DNA of 64,000 nucleotides from Meandrina meandrites. Lineage: Eukaryota; Cnidaria; Anthozoa; Scleractinia; Meandrinidae. Made by a program: the position numbers and the translations under genes. Below the pieces are notes generated by a model. That model did not search any database and was not told where the DNA came from. It worked only from the letters and a program-made list of their open reading frames with translations. Positions within the stretch are counted from its first letter, which is position 1; every line of letters starts with the position of its first letter. Where the stretch lies: contig OY855908.1 of the NCBI GenBank assembly GCA_963693305.1, positions 27,792,305-27,856,304 on the forward strand, read 5' to 3'. This document shows, one piece after another, positions 13,005-22,643 of the stretch.

Positions 13005-13386
13005 CTAGTCTTATCAATATTTAAGGAAACCTTATTAGCCATAAGCCAGTCAGATACCATTTTCAGATCATAATTAACAATTGACTCAAGTTCAGCTAAA
13101 TTAGAATTAGAGTAAAACAGATTCGTATCGTCTGCAAAAATGTGAAAGTCAAACACATTACAGCACTTACTGAAATCATTAATGTACAGAAGGAATAGAA
13201 GAGGGCCTAGCACAGAACCCTGTGGGACACCATGAGTAATGAGGGTGTCATCTGATTTAGTACTACCTATTGTAACATACTGCCACCTATTGTTTAAATA
13301 GAAAGCAAACATTAGCAATCATTAGCAATACCACGGATTCCATAATGACTTAATTTTTTTAGTAATATGCTATAGTCAACAGTTTC
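13005..13386 (-). pseudogene. LINE (non-LTR) reverse transcriptase fragment, interrupted by the large element
   Basis: The minus-strand frame shows reverse transcriptase motifs GVPQGSVLGPLLFLLYINDF and FADDTNLF, the latter being the catalytic F-A-D-D box. Its upstream sequence reads through TVDYSILLKKLSHYGIRGI right up to the element boundary. The next upstream residues (LDFSKAFD) are found 23.4 kb away at about 36764-36790. Downstream of NIDKT (about 13005) similarity ends. The domain is non-functional and served as the insertion target of the Polinton-like element. Confidence 0.85.
13382..13386. repeat. target site duplication, left copy
   Basis: GTTTC abuts the left TIR and matches GTATC beyond the right TIR with one mismatch. 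Removing the element and one copy restores the reverse transcriptase reading frame, which supports a 5-bp duplication. Confidence 0.75.
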
Positions 13387-13570
13387 ACACACATGTAAGA
13401 TGTGGGTTCTGACGCAAATTTTATAACAAAAGGTTCATGATATCAAACAAAGCTTTTTTCTCAATAAACTCGGCTCCCATGCTCGCCTCGTTTCTTGAGA
13501 AAAGCTTTGTTTGATATCATGAACCTTTTGTTATAAAATTTCTGTCAGAACCTTCATCTTACATGTGTGT
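13387..13570. repeat. terminal hairpin (palindrome) of left TIR
   Basis: Arms of about 75 bp (acacacatgtaagatg...aagcttttttctca) are followed by a loop of about 30 bases and the inverted arm ending at acatgtgtgt. The arms have a few mismatches. Such a fold is known from self-priming or hairpin-ended genomes, but its role here is unknown. Confidence 0.85.
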
Positions 13571-13760
13571 GGTTTGAGAGAAAATAACGCAAGCACGGAA
13601 GTAAACAAAGAGCGTGACCCCAAACCAAGAGAGCGGATGTGTCACAAAAAATTATTTTCTATTGAAGAAATGTCTGCACTGTCTATATACAAAAGTGCGC
13701 CAGAATTATTTTACAATTGAACAATTATCTGCACTAGTATATACGCCGAGATGGCAGCCG
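13387..13760. repeat. left terminal inverted repeat
   Basis: It runs from acacacatgtaag to cgccgagatggcagcc and matches the reverse complement of 36391-36763. The inner 10 bases include the ATG used by the outermost reading frame. The outer 184 bp are themselves palindromic. Confidence 0.95.
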
Positions 13761-16700
13761 CGAGATTTTCGTCTAATGTTTTAGAAAAGTTTTACAGTGC
13801 ATTAACGAGGAGCAAAACAGAAACCTTCCTCAGCCATTACGACCTGAACTAGTTCCTTTACGTGACGGGTTTAAAATAAGTCAAAGTAATTTCCAGGAAT
13901 GGCTTCGTGTTTGGATAATGGATGTATCCAAAACAAATCCAAACAATAAAGATATTCTGGTATTTGCACGAGAAAATAAAGAAAAGTACACTAATTTGAT
14001 TGAACAGGAAATTCTTAAGTTGGGCAGCGTAAAGGTGAGCTTCGGGCTACAAGTACAGTTTGAAATAGAAAGAGACGGCAAAACGCAAGAAATGACACAC
14101 TATTTTAAAGAGGACCAGCCACACGTTTTTTACAGTAATAACAAAGAACTGATAGAACAAAAATATGAAGAATTCATGGAAAGAATAAGGGGGGAAATAG
14201 AAAACTGGTCATTGGATGGATCAGGATGGGAAGTTGAAAGGATAGAGACTGCATACGTGAATGTCGCGCGCTATCAGCCACTGCGCGGAGCAACTTACTT
14301 GCCACTTCCAGCCAATCTGGCAAAAAAGAAGGCAATAATTAACGTGAAAAACAGAGACAACCAATGCCTGAAGTGGGCTCTAAGAGCTGCTTTATTTCCT
14401 CCAAAAGATGGAAAGGACCCGCAAAGACTAAGCAAATATCCGGTTAACGACGGTATTAACTATGGTGGTATCGATTTCCCAACACCGGTAAAACAAATAG
14501 ACAAGCTTGAGGCGCAAAACGGAAACCTCGCAATAAACGTATTTGGTTGGGAAAACAACACCGTAATTGTGCACAGGATAAGCAGAAAAGAGCCGAACGT
14601 GCCTAGGATAAACCTGATGTTGATTGAGTCAGGGAAAATTCAGCGTTACTGTTGGGTAAAAAGAGAAAGCGCTTTGCTGTTCGATCAAAGCAAAAACAGA
14701 AATGCAAAACACTACTGCATGATGTGCTTAACAGGTTTCTCAAGAGCGGACTTGCTCGAAAACCGCAAAAAATATTGCAATGGTGTGAATGGCAGGCCGA
14801 CAAGGATTGAGATGCCAGAAGAGGGGAAAAACATCCTCGCTTTCCAAAATTACCACAAACAGATGAAGGCGCCCTATGTGATATATGCCGACTTTTAGGC
14901 ACTGGTAAAAAAGATACCCGGCTGTGAACGCGGGCCGGATAGCAAGAACAAAAGCTACACAGAAAAGACCGAATGGCATGAAGCGTGCGGGTATTCGTAT
15001 ATTGTTGTGAGAAGCGACGGCGAAGTTACAGGGTCAAAAGTTTACAGGGGCGAAAATGCGGTAAAAGAGTTTCTTAACGGAATACTGCAGGAAGAAACGA
15101 AAATCAGAGAGAGTCTGGCTACACCAAAGCCGATTGTGATGACAGTCGAAGACTGGGATGATTATAAGAATGCAAAGAATTGCCATATTTTAACAAAAGT
15201 TTGATAAAAGACGAATACTTGGACTCAATACCCGTCTGCAACCATGATACCGGCTGTTATTGCGGTCAAAGCCACAGAGGTTGTTATTACGCGGCACTCA
15301 AAAAATAAAATTTGTTGGGCCAAAAAGAGAAAGAAAAGAAAAAGACAAAATAGACCAATGGATTGCAAACAATCAGGAAGCATGTTTGTTCTGCGCAGAA
15401 CCTTTAAATCTTTACTTCTGAAAAACTTCAGAGACGCAGTAAAAGACCATTGCCACATAACGGGTAGGTACCGCGGAGCCGCGCACAACGCATGTAACCT
15501 TAAAATGAGAATAAAGCCCAAAACAGACCAGATACCAATTGTGTTTCACAACCTGAGGGGCTACGACGCACACCATTTAATGCAAGCGATGTCAAATTTG
15601 CAGAAAGAGGTGAAATGCGTCGCAAACAACATGGAGAAATACATTACCTTTTCGGTTGGAGGTCTGCGTTTCATTGACAGCTTGAACTTTTTGCATGGAA
15701 GCCTTGATTCGCTTGTAAGAGCAACGCCGAAGGAGTCACTAAAAATCACATCAACCATTTCAAATGGCAGCGACCTGCTTTACGAAAAGGGGATTTACCC
15801 TTACGAGTACATGGACTCATGGGCGAGATTCAGCGAAACAAGTCTTCCGGACAAGCAGATGTTTTACAGCAAGCTCAACGACGAGCACATAACAGAAGAT
15901 GAGTACGCTCACGCGCAGACAGTCTGGGAGACTTTTAAATGTAAAACATTGGGAGACTACCACGATCTCTACGTAAAAACGGATGTTGCCCTGTTGACAG
16001 ATGTATTCGAGAACTTCCGTAAACTGTGTCTGGAGCAGTACGGGTTAGATCCGGCACACTATTTCACATCACCAGGCCTATCATGGGACGCACTCTTGAA
16101 AAAAACGGGTGTCGAGCTTGAGTTGTTTACAGACCTTGAAAAGCATCTCTTTGTGGAAAGGGGAATTCGGGGAGGAATCTCGGTGGTAAGCAAGAGATAC
16201 GCGAAGGCAAGCAACCCGCTGGTACCGGACTATGACCCCAGCAAACCAAACAGTTACATTATGTATCTAGACGCGAACAACCTCTACGGCTGGGCAATGA
16301 GCAAGCTGCTCCCAAAAAGGGATTTTAAATGGAAACGTGTCATGCCGACGGAGGAGGAAATCCTGAATAAAAAGGAGAACGCAAAGAATGGATGGATCCT
16401 TGAGGTCGATTTGGAGTACCCAGCTGAGCTGCATGAAAAGCACAACAGCTACCCGCTGGCGCCTGAGAAAAAGGTCACAAAAAAAGAAAGCATGTCGGAA
16501 TACCAAAACAGGTTGATGAAAGACCTGGAGCTGAAACCCCCGGACAGCAAGAAGCTGCTGCTGACACTTGAGGACAAAAAAGACTACGTCGTGCATTACA
16601 GAAACTTGCAGTTTTATCTGAAGCAGGGCATGAAACTGAAGCGAGTGCACAGGGTATTGGAGTTCGAACAAGAATGCTGGATGGAGCCGTACATCCGGAT

Positions 16701-17524
16701 GAATACAGAATTCAGAAAGCAAGCAAAGAACGACTTTGAAAAGAACTTTTACAAGCTAATGAATAACTCAGTTTTTGGCAAAACCATGGAGAACCTACGC
16801 AACCGTGTCGATATAACAATAGTGCGCAGCAATGAGAAAGACAAAATAAGGAAATTGGTCGCCAGCCCTTTGTACTCAAGGCATGTAATATTTACAAACG
16901 ACCTGGTTGGAATCGACATGCGCAAAAGCCGGCTGCTGCTCAACAAGCCGGTCTACACGGGGATGACAATACTTGACAACAGCAAGACCCTGATGTACGA
17001 CTTTTTCTACAATCATCTGAAAAAGCAGTACGGCAAAAACTGCGATCTCCTGTACACAGACACAGACAGCCTTCTGCTTGAAATAAAAACGGACGACGTC
17101 TACAAAGACATAAAATCAAACAAAAAGCATTACTACACGAGCGACTACCCGAAGGAGCATCCGCTCCACTCAACCTCGAACAAAAAGGTCTTGGGCAAAA
17201 TGAAAGACGAGTGTGCAGGAACCCATATCAGAGATTGTTTGTCTGAAGCCGAAAATGTACTCTATCATGAAGGCAGACGAAAAAAACATCAGAAAGGCGA
17301 AGGGAGTAAAAAAGAGCGTTATAAAGAAACAGATAAAGCACGAGCAGTACAAGGAAACGCTCTTCGGAACGCAGCAGATGTGGCACGGAATGAACATTCT
17401 TCGAAGCGAGGGGCATGAGATTTACGGCATGCATATCAACAAACTTTCGCTGTCCCCGTTTGATTCAAAGCGCTGGCTAGCTGACGACGGGGTAAATACA
17501 AAGGCTTACGGGTACAATAACTGA
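13751..17524 (+). pseudogene. pPolB: protein-primed family B DNA polymerase, broken
   Basis: The enzyme would replicate the linear element from a protein primer. The ATG at 13751 lies in the TIR. Evidence of decay: a shift near 13793, an in-frame TAG at 14896-14898, shifts near 15185 and between 15300 and 15440, and another near 17205-17240. Exo I (YADF) is at 14884 and its expected Glu codon is the TAG. Exo II (NLRGYDAHH) is near 15550 and Exo III (YVKTDVALLTDVF) near 15970. Polymerase motif A (DANNLYG) is at 16270, motif B (KLMNNSVFGK) is near 16750 and motif C (YTDTDS) is at 17053. A Cys/His cluster (CLFC near 15384; DHCH and HNAC at 15448-15500) resembles an HNH/zinc insert. The polymerase core is open and the N-terminal part decayed. 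Similarity is to Polinton/adintovirus polymerases. Confidence 0.9.
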
Positions 17525-17645
17525 ATGGAAGAAATGGAAGCTTTATTCGCTACTACAGAAATGAAAGAAATAGAAGCTTTATTAACAAATACTTAAATCA
17601 AAGAAATAGAAGAAGCTTTAACAGAGATGCAGAAATAAAGAAATG

Positions 17646-18628
17646 TTATAGTTGCTCGGGGGGTAATTGTGTGTTTGGAGGCACAACCAGCAGTTCTTCA
17701 CGCACGAAGCCGCGCTTGGGTCCGTCGTGCAAATAGTAGAGAACGGGTTGATTCGGTTTGGTAAAAGGTCGTTCAATGTTGTAAACTTTCAAAGACTAGA
17801 TTGGATCAGTGGCTCTTTTCACACCACCTTAGAGCTCGCCAGGTTGGTACAAATACCTAACATTCACAAGAGAGGGGAGCTTTTTTTCCCTTTCCCCAAC
17901 AGGCCTCAAATAAGGTGTCGATGGCTTTGCATAAACATTTTTTTCTTTGATGGCAACGGCGGGTTTCTGGCCGGTAAGGCTTGTTACCTCGTTGTTCAGA
18001 GCGGCCACAACTTCAGGAAGCCTTTTTACCCACGCCGTGGACCGCTGGCCCTCGGGCAGGCGCATTTCAACGGCGTACTGGTGCCCGAACAAGCGCTCAG
18101 CCAGGGTGCGGTTGAAACGTTCAACAATGGCCTGGTCTCAACTCGCCCGCGCCGAATGTACGTTTTGTGATTTTCCATTTCTTTTGTAACAGCGCCCATG
18201 AATTCGCGCCCAGGGTCAACCTGCAGCAGTTGAGGCCATTTCAGAGGCGCGCGCTTGTAAATTCTCTTAAAAGCCAAGACAACTTCATTAGAGTTTTTCG
18301 AGGTCAAGGGTTCAGCCTCTTTCTAGCGGCTGGCCACGTCGACAACGGTGAGTGCGTATTTAAAAACTTTGCGCCCGTGGGGCAGTTTGTCATGCGGCAG
18401 AAAAAGAAGATCCGCCTGGTGGACCGCGTTGGGTGTAGGCACGTCGAATTTCGGCCGTGGAATTCGCTTCGGTGCGGGGAGGAAGATCTGCCAGAGTGCT
18501 TGCTTGAACAGCCACTTTTTTGTGGTTTCTTCTGGTACCTTAGCGGCTTCCGATAATTTTTTGATCGCTGCAATACCTTTCCAGTAGCCTCCGGGGCTAT
18601 AGTATATCTTTGCGAGTTTGGCATCCAT
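17646..18628 (-). pseudogene. INT: retroviral-type (rve/DDE) integrase of Polinton type, broken
   Basis: The gene starts at ATG 18628 and the last frame ends at 17646. The N-terminal part has the helix-rich region typical of Polinton integrases. The catalytic core starts at VHQADLLFLP with the first Asp, and LQVDPGREF supplies the second. The Glu helix falls in a frame-shifted stretch near 18090-18160. The C-terminal part is readable to about 17648. At least three frame changes (near 18320, 18150-18080 and 17830) break it. It would have inserted the element and produced the short target duplication. It converges on the polymerase gene, with about 120 bp between stops. Confidence 0.85.
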
Positions 18629-18657
18629 CGTGTAATATAAGTAACGAGTAAAAAAGT

Positions 18658-19083
18658 TTAAAGGAACCGGAAGGCAGCGTAGCCAAGAGCAAGAGCCCCG
18701 GCACCCACGAACATGAGTTCACCATTTTTCTGCTGCTGGCTTGGTTGGTAGAAATCTGAGAACTTGGGCTCTTTGGGGGGTATCATTTGTTTTTCAGGGT
18801 GCGCCTGGTTGTACAGTTTGAAGGCGTAGTCAGTGTTGGTGAAGTTCTGCTTGGCCTCAGCCTTTATTTGCGTGTTAGTCGCAATCCAGTCGAGAAGTTT
18901 GGTGCGGTCACGGGAGTATTTGGCGTAAGCCGCTTGATACGCCTCGAGAGCTTTATCATGTCGTACTTTTTCATTAAGTGCAGCTTTGTCACCTCCGCCA
19001 AGTGCCCTCGCAAGATAATTGCCCCCGATAAAAGCCGCAGCATTCAACACAGCCCCACCAGCCATAATCGCGATACTTGCCAT
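18658..19083 (-). CDS. small membrane protein, 141 aa, element-encoded
   Basis: The frame is intact with ATG at 19083, preceded by ttatatatcaca. An Ala/Gly-rich hydrophobic segment (IAIMAGGAVLNAAAFIGG) is at residues 4-22. The middle is a charged helix and a second hydrophobic segment (LMFVGAGALALGYAAF) is near the C-terminus. I do not recognise the family. Its position in the minus-strand block upstream of the capsid and ATPase genes suggests a virion or membrane role, which is inference. It lies 29 bp from the integrase start. Confidence 0.65.
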   Translation of the reverse strand: MASIAIMAGGAVLNAAAFIGGNYLARALGGGDKAALNEKVRHDKALEAYQAAYAKYSRDRTKLLDWIATNTQIKAEAKQNFTNTDYAFKLYNQAHPEKQMIPPKEPKFSDFYQPSQQQKNGELMFVGAGALALGYAAFRFL

Positions 19084-19124
19084 TGTGATATATAACAGAG
19101 TTTTTTTTTTTCAAATCATTAATT

Positions 19125-19346
19125 TCAGACGCTGGTGGGAAGGATTTGTTGGTCCTCGAGGTACTGTTTGAGCGCAATGCTCCCTGCCATGACGGCGGTG
19201 AACTTCACGTAGTTCATCGCACTGCTGCTGGGGTCAGAAGTAAAATTCTCTTTTACAACCTTTTTTGCGACCCAGCCGATGCCGGCGGCCAAACCGGTGA
19301 TAGTAGCTGCATCCATGATGGTTTTAACAAGTTTGTTGTCTGACAT
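19125..19346 (-). CDS. small two-segment membrane protein, 73 aa
   Basis: I chose the ATG at 19346 (MSDNKLVKTI) over an upstream non-ATG extension because the frame's tone changes there. Two hydrophobic stretches (ITGLAAGIGWVA and VKFTAVMAGSIAL) flank a short polar loop. No family is recognised. It lies between two other short minus-strand genes with 40-50 bp gaps, consistent with a compact viral operon-like block. Confidence 0.6.
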   Translation of the reverse strand: MSDNKLVKTIMDAATITGLAAGIGWVAKKVVKENFTSDPSSSAMNYVKFTAVMAGSIALKQYLEDQQILPTSV

Positions 19347-19394
19347 TATTTTTGCAAGTATAGAAATGGAAACATACAAAAGTTTAAATCAAAA

Positions 19395-19538
19395 TTAATT
19401 TGTCTCTTCTGATAATGTGGCATTCAAAAGATCGCGGACAGTATTAAAAACCTTCACGTTGAAGTCATACCATATCAGGCCGATACCAAAATTGGCCGCG
19501 GTTGAAATAAGAACTTGGGGAACGTCAACTTTCTTCAT
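19395..19538 (-). CDS. very small hydrophobic protein, 47 aa
   Basis: A 47-codon frame runs from the ATG at 19538 to the TAA at 19395. It fills the gap between two element genes. Residues 8-24 (QVLISTAANFGIGLIWY) form one possible membrane segment and the tail is acidic. The case for a gene rests on tight packing, its matching strand and the hydrophobic pattern shared with its neighbours. It could be chance. Confidence 0.45.
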   Translation of the reverse strand: MKKVDVPQVLISTAANFGIGLIWYDFNVKVFNTVRDLLNATLSEETN

Positions 19539-19575
19539 GGTATAGTAGGCAGGTATAATATTACTTCGTAAATAT

Positions 19576-20067
19576 TCAATCCAAATGTTTTACACCTCTG
19601 GGCTGTGTTGCGCGAACAGGTTGTGGCTCAGCACGTGCGGGCTCAGGTGTCTTTTTGCTGAATGCGGCCTTGAGCTCTTCGCGTTTGTAATAAATGCCGA
19701 TCAGTGAAACGACTAAGCTGGCAACAGCAAGCCATTGGGTGGTGCTTAGACTGCTATTTTTTTCTCCGGTACTCTTTGGTGTTTCGTCTGCAATAGGCGG
19801 GTCTGGCTCAGGGGCCGGGGCAGCGGCTTTTGCCTTGTTGTTTGCAAGTATGATAGCAGCCTCAGCTGCGGCTTTTTTCTGTTGTTCGCGGGCACGCCGC
19901 GTTCTTTCAGCAACCAATTTGCCAGCAGCCACACACTTGGGATTTTTTACGCGCTGCGGGGTTGTAGTTGGAGTTGGAGTTGTTGCTTGCTGTGTGATAT
20001 CGACCTGCGAATGTGCCGTCTGGGTCTCGCCCTGTGAATTTGCGCTCTCGGATTGTTCGGTTGACAT
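19576..20067 (-). CDS. single-pass membrane protein with Ala/Pro-rich N-terminal domain, 163 aa
   Basis: The start is the ATG at 20067 (MSTEQSES). A Gln/Thr/Ser-rich N-terminus is followed by a basic helix (AERTRRAREQQKKAAAEAA), a Pro/Ala linker and one membrane segment (TTQWLAVASLVVSLIGIYY) at about 111-129. A short basic tail follows. No family is recognised. The helix-linker-membrane layout suggests a virion-surface or inner-membrane tether, which is inference. The frame is intact. Confidence 0.6.
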   Translation of the reverse strand: MSTEQSESANSQGETQTAHSQVDITQQATTPTPTTTPQRVKNPKCVAAGKLVAERTRRAREQQKKAAAEAAIILANNKAKAAAPAPEPDPPIADETPKSTGEKNSSLSTTQWLAVASLVVSLIGIYYKREELKAAFSKKTPEPARAEPQPVRATQPRGVKHLD

Positions 20068-20112
20068 TTTGAAACGAAGCGTATATGTTAAGCAAATAAA
20101 ATTATTATGCAA

Positions 20113-20691
20113 TTACTCAGAATTTGTCTGCAAGTGTTGAGCAGTTGGTGAGGTATGCTGACGAATTTCTTCTAATTTTGCTTCATACTTTCTATCCAAA
20201 TGCGAGTTAAAATCAATATGTCTTGTTGTGATCAGCGCTGCGTTGGCCAGAGCAAGGTTGCCAGCCAGATTGGAGAGCTCTTGGTTGATGATGTAGTCGT
20301 TTCTGAGTTCTTTTTGATAAGCGTCGATGTCTTTGATGTCAACGGCCATTCCGACCGCTTTGGTTACAAGAAAAATGCAGCTGTCGATTAAACTTTCTGT
20401 TGTCTTGGAGTCCACGTAGGTCTCGTACCTTTTGATGTATTTCTCAACATCTTTGTCGCTCAGGCGCTTTACCTGTTTATGTGTTAACTGCACGCCGATG
20501 GCCTCTTTTGCTTTGCCTGTAGATACAAGCACGTTCAGCTGCTCACGAAGAGCAGGAATGTCAGGTCCGGTGGCGGTTAAGCTTGTTAAGTCTGGCACAA
20601 TGCTACTACCAGCTGGCCCGCTCGACGGCTCAGCTTCCAGTAGGTCCAGGTTTAAGTTCATAAGTTCTGCGCACAACTCTTGTTCACCCAT
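20113..20691 (-). CDS. alpha-helical protein of unknown function, 192 aa
   Basis: The start is the ATG at 20691, preceded by gttgtatatagtgaca. The protein is acidic at the N-terminus (GEQELCAELMNLNLDLLEAE). A predominantly helical body follows, including LTHKQVKRLSDKDVEKYIKR and a mildly hydrophobic helix (LAGNLALANAALITT). No signal peptide or catalytic motif is seen. It ends 21 bp from the ATPase start region. It is probably a structural or assembly protein, but nothing in the sequence proves a function. Confidence 0.6.
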   Translation of the reverse strand: MGEQELCAELMNLNLDLLEAEPSSGPAGSSIVPDLTSLTATGPDIPALREQLNVLVSTGKAKEAIGVQLTHKQVKRLSDKDVEKYIKRYETYVDSKTTESLIDSCIFLVTKAVGMAVDIKDIDAYQKELRNDYIINQELSNLAGNLALANAALITTRHIDFNSHLDRKYEAKLEEIRQHTSPTAQHLQTNSE

Positions 20692-20709
20692 TGTCACTAT
20701 ATACAACTT

Positions 20710-21324
20710 TCATTTCTTTTTTAATTCAAAATGAATGCCGTAGGGGTAGCGAAGCGAGAACACGAGATAAGAGAACTTCCGCTCTTTCAGCTTTGAAATC
20801 AGATCTTTGTACTCATCGTGGGAGAGTTCGCCGGCGTAATCATCAAAGATCGCCTTCGTGGTTTTGGCCGAGGGAGTGTAAAATAGAACAATAGCCGCCA
20901 CGTTCTCCCGGAAGGAAGGTGTGATGCTGGTTATCTTCTGGGTAAGCACCCAAACGCTGATTCCGATATGTCGAGCGGAAAAGCCAAGATTCACCAGCTG
21001 GCAATGGCCTGTGCGCCCTTTCACATCTTTGGAGGCTGCGCAGTCATCGACGATTATGAGCGTGTTGGTACCCTCAAACAGCCAGCTCACGACCTTCAAA
21101 AAAATTTCCACCTCGTGCTGCTTGCTTATTATCACAAACATTCTTGGGTCATTTTCACCAATTCGGTGGTAGGTCTTGTTGTGCGCGAATGTTGGGCAGA
21201 TAAGCACAATGTAGTCGAACTTGCCACGGAAAGGGCCGTAGATCTGGTTCACCACAAACCTAGATTTGCCTGAATTCGTCGGGCCTACAATGAGAGCGTT
21301 AAAGGGTATCTTGCTCGGATCCAT
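20710..21324 (-). CDS. ATP: A32-like (FtsK/HerA) DNA-packaging ATPase, 204 aa
   Basis: The frame is intact. Walker A (GPTNSGKS) is at residues 14-21 and Walker B (TLIIVDD) at about 88-94. A following conserved Gln appears in VLTQKIT. Length and motif spacing fit the packaging ATPases of Polintons, adintoviruses and virophages, which drive genome translocation into preformed capsids. It lies five bases from the capsid gene stop, so the two were probably coexpressed. Of the core genes this one shows no break. Confidence 0.85.
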   Translation of the reverse strand: MDPSKIPFNALIVGPTNSGKSRFVVNQIYGPFRGKFDYIVLICPTFAHNKTYHRIGENDPRMFVIISKQHEVEIFLKVVSWLFEGTNTLIIVDDCAASKDVKGRTGHCQLVNLGFSARHIGISVWVLTQKITSITPSFRENVAAIVLFYTPSAKTTKAIFDDYAGELSHDEYKDLISKLKERKFSYLVFSLRYPYGIHFELKKK

Positions 21325-21329
21325 TTCTA

Positions 21330-22583
21330 TTAGTACTGTACAGATTCTAATTGCCTTCCTAATATATTCATCTGCGCGTCGCTGATTACGTAAATGTGAC
21401 AGTCCACATTGCCCGAGCCGCTTGCTTTCCTCTCGAGCTCCAGCTGTACTCCATCCTTTGTGTTTACAAGACGCGTGCCGCTTCCGTGCATCGAGTGGTC
21501 AGCCATGGAACGCAGATCGATCATAAGCCCGAACTTTTTTTCTGTATAAAACTTTGTTGCATTCATGTGCTGTGTTTTGTTTTTGGCCTTGAGAAAGAAG
21601 CGTTTGACCTCCTCCCAAACATCAATTCCTTCAAGTCCGTTGTTGTACAGCCTGTTGGGCGAGCCGTTTACTGTTACACTGACTTTCGTCAGATCTGGGT
21701 TAAAGTACGCTTCTGACTGCCTTGCACCATCAGTATGGGGCTCGACAAAAAGTAGCAAGATCCCTTTGAGGGACCTTCTCTGTGGGTTAACTCTGAGATT
21801 CAGCCTTGTGTCTGTGCCTTTGGAAAAGGTAACTACTTCGTCACGCTGAATGTGCTCATATGCAAATTCTTTTCCACTTGTATACGCTCTGAAGGCTTCA
21901 TCTGCCAGTGTTTTGTTTCTTATCATCTCGTACTCCAGCAGGACGTTTTTCAGCTTGTATTTAAACTTCGAGGGGTCTGAGCCTCTGACGACCTTAGAGG
22001 CTGGCGCAAGTGTCAGTTCGAACACAAGATCGTTGAATAGAGCCTGCGGATAAAAGGTCCCGTTGTCGTTCAAAATCTGGTGGTCAAGGCGGATCCTGTA
22101 TTTGGATTCGTAAATCCCGTTCAGTTTGTTTTCTGTATCGACGCCTGAGGTCTGCTTGTTACCCGCGTTTGAGCGAATTTTGTTGAGGCCCACACTCTGG
22201 ATTCCATCTTGCAGCATGTTGTCGCGCTCCTCCTGCGATAGGAAGAGGTCTTCGAATATCTTGTAATTGTCGTAATCAACTGTGTCCTGCAGGATTGTGC
22301 CAGAATACTTTACAACAAGTTTTCAAACTAGCGCCCGCCCAACATTGTCGACAAGAAAGTTGTTGGCATGGCCTCCGCTCAAATCAATGTTGAAGCGCAG
22401 CGCAAGTGAGCCGGGAACAATGACCTCGTTTTCATTCAGCTTGGGCACCGAAACATAAAGCGTTTCCTGCGGATTGGCTTCTGTGCGCTCGAAAGTGATA
22501 CGTTTCACCGCGCTCTCCGCTTTTAGAGCGCCAAGAGTTTCCTCACTACGTGTTGGCCGAAGGTTTTCCTGTACACCGTCCAT
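21330..22583 (-). pseudogene. MCP: probable double-jelly-roll major capsid protein, one premature stop
   Basis: A 417-codon frame from ATG 22583 is interrupted only by TGA at 22325-22323 (codon 87). The downstream 330 codons stay open in the same frame. Beta-rich segments (SLALRFNIDLSG; LVFELTLAPAS; SVTVNGSPN) and a late FLLKAK-like region fit a capsid jelly roll. Size and position beside the ATPase match Polinton/adintovirus capsid genes. The assignment rests on position, size and general resemblance, because the fold cannot be proved by reading. The stop may be a CGA-to-TGA change at a former CpG. Confidence 0.7.
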
Positions 22584-22643
22584 TATTGTAAGAAATATAA
22601 AAATGTTCAATTAAAATTTCAATTGTAAATATAAAATTACGCG
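22584..22643. promoter_or_regulatory. bidirectional promoter region between capsid and coiled-coil genes
   Basis: Only 60 bp separate two divergent start codons. Both sides have TATA-like runs: taaatataaaatta before the plus-strand ATG and tttttatatttcttac before the minus-strand ATG. Confidence 0.55.

Noticed and set aside
13751..13860. A separate ~33-codon gene at the left TIR
   Set aside because: It is better explained as the frameshifted beginning of the polymerase gene, because the polymerase frame continues upstream of its first in-frame ATG at 13918.
15244..15420. Start of a second polymerase gene at 15244
   Set aside because: The first ~55 codons read a wrong frame of a frameshifted region. 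The polymerase family sequence runs through from upstream.
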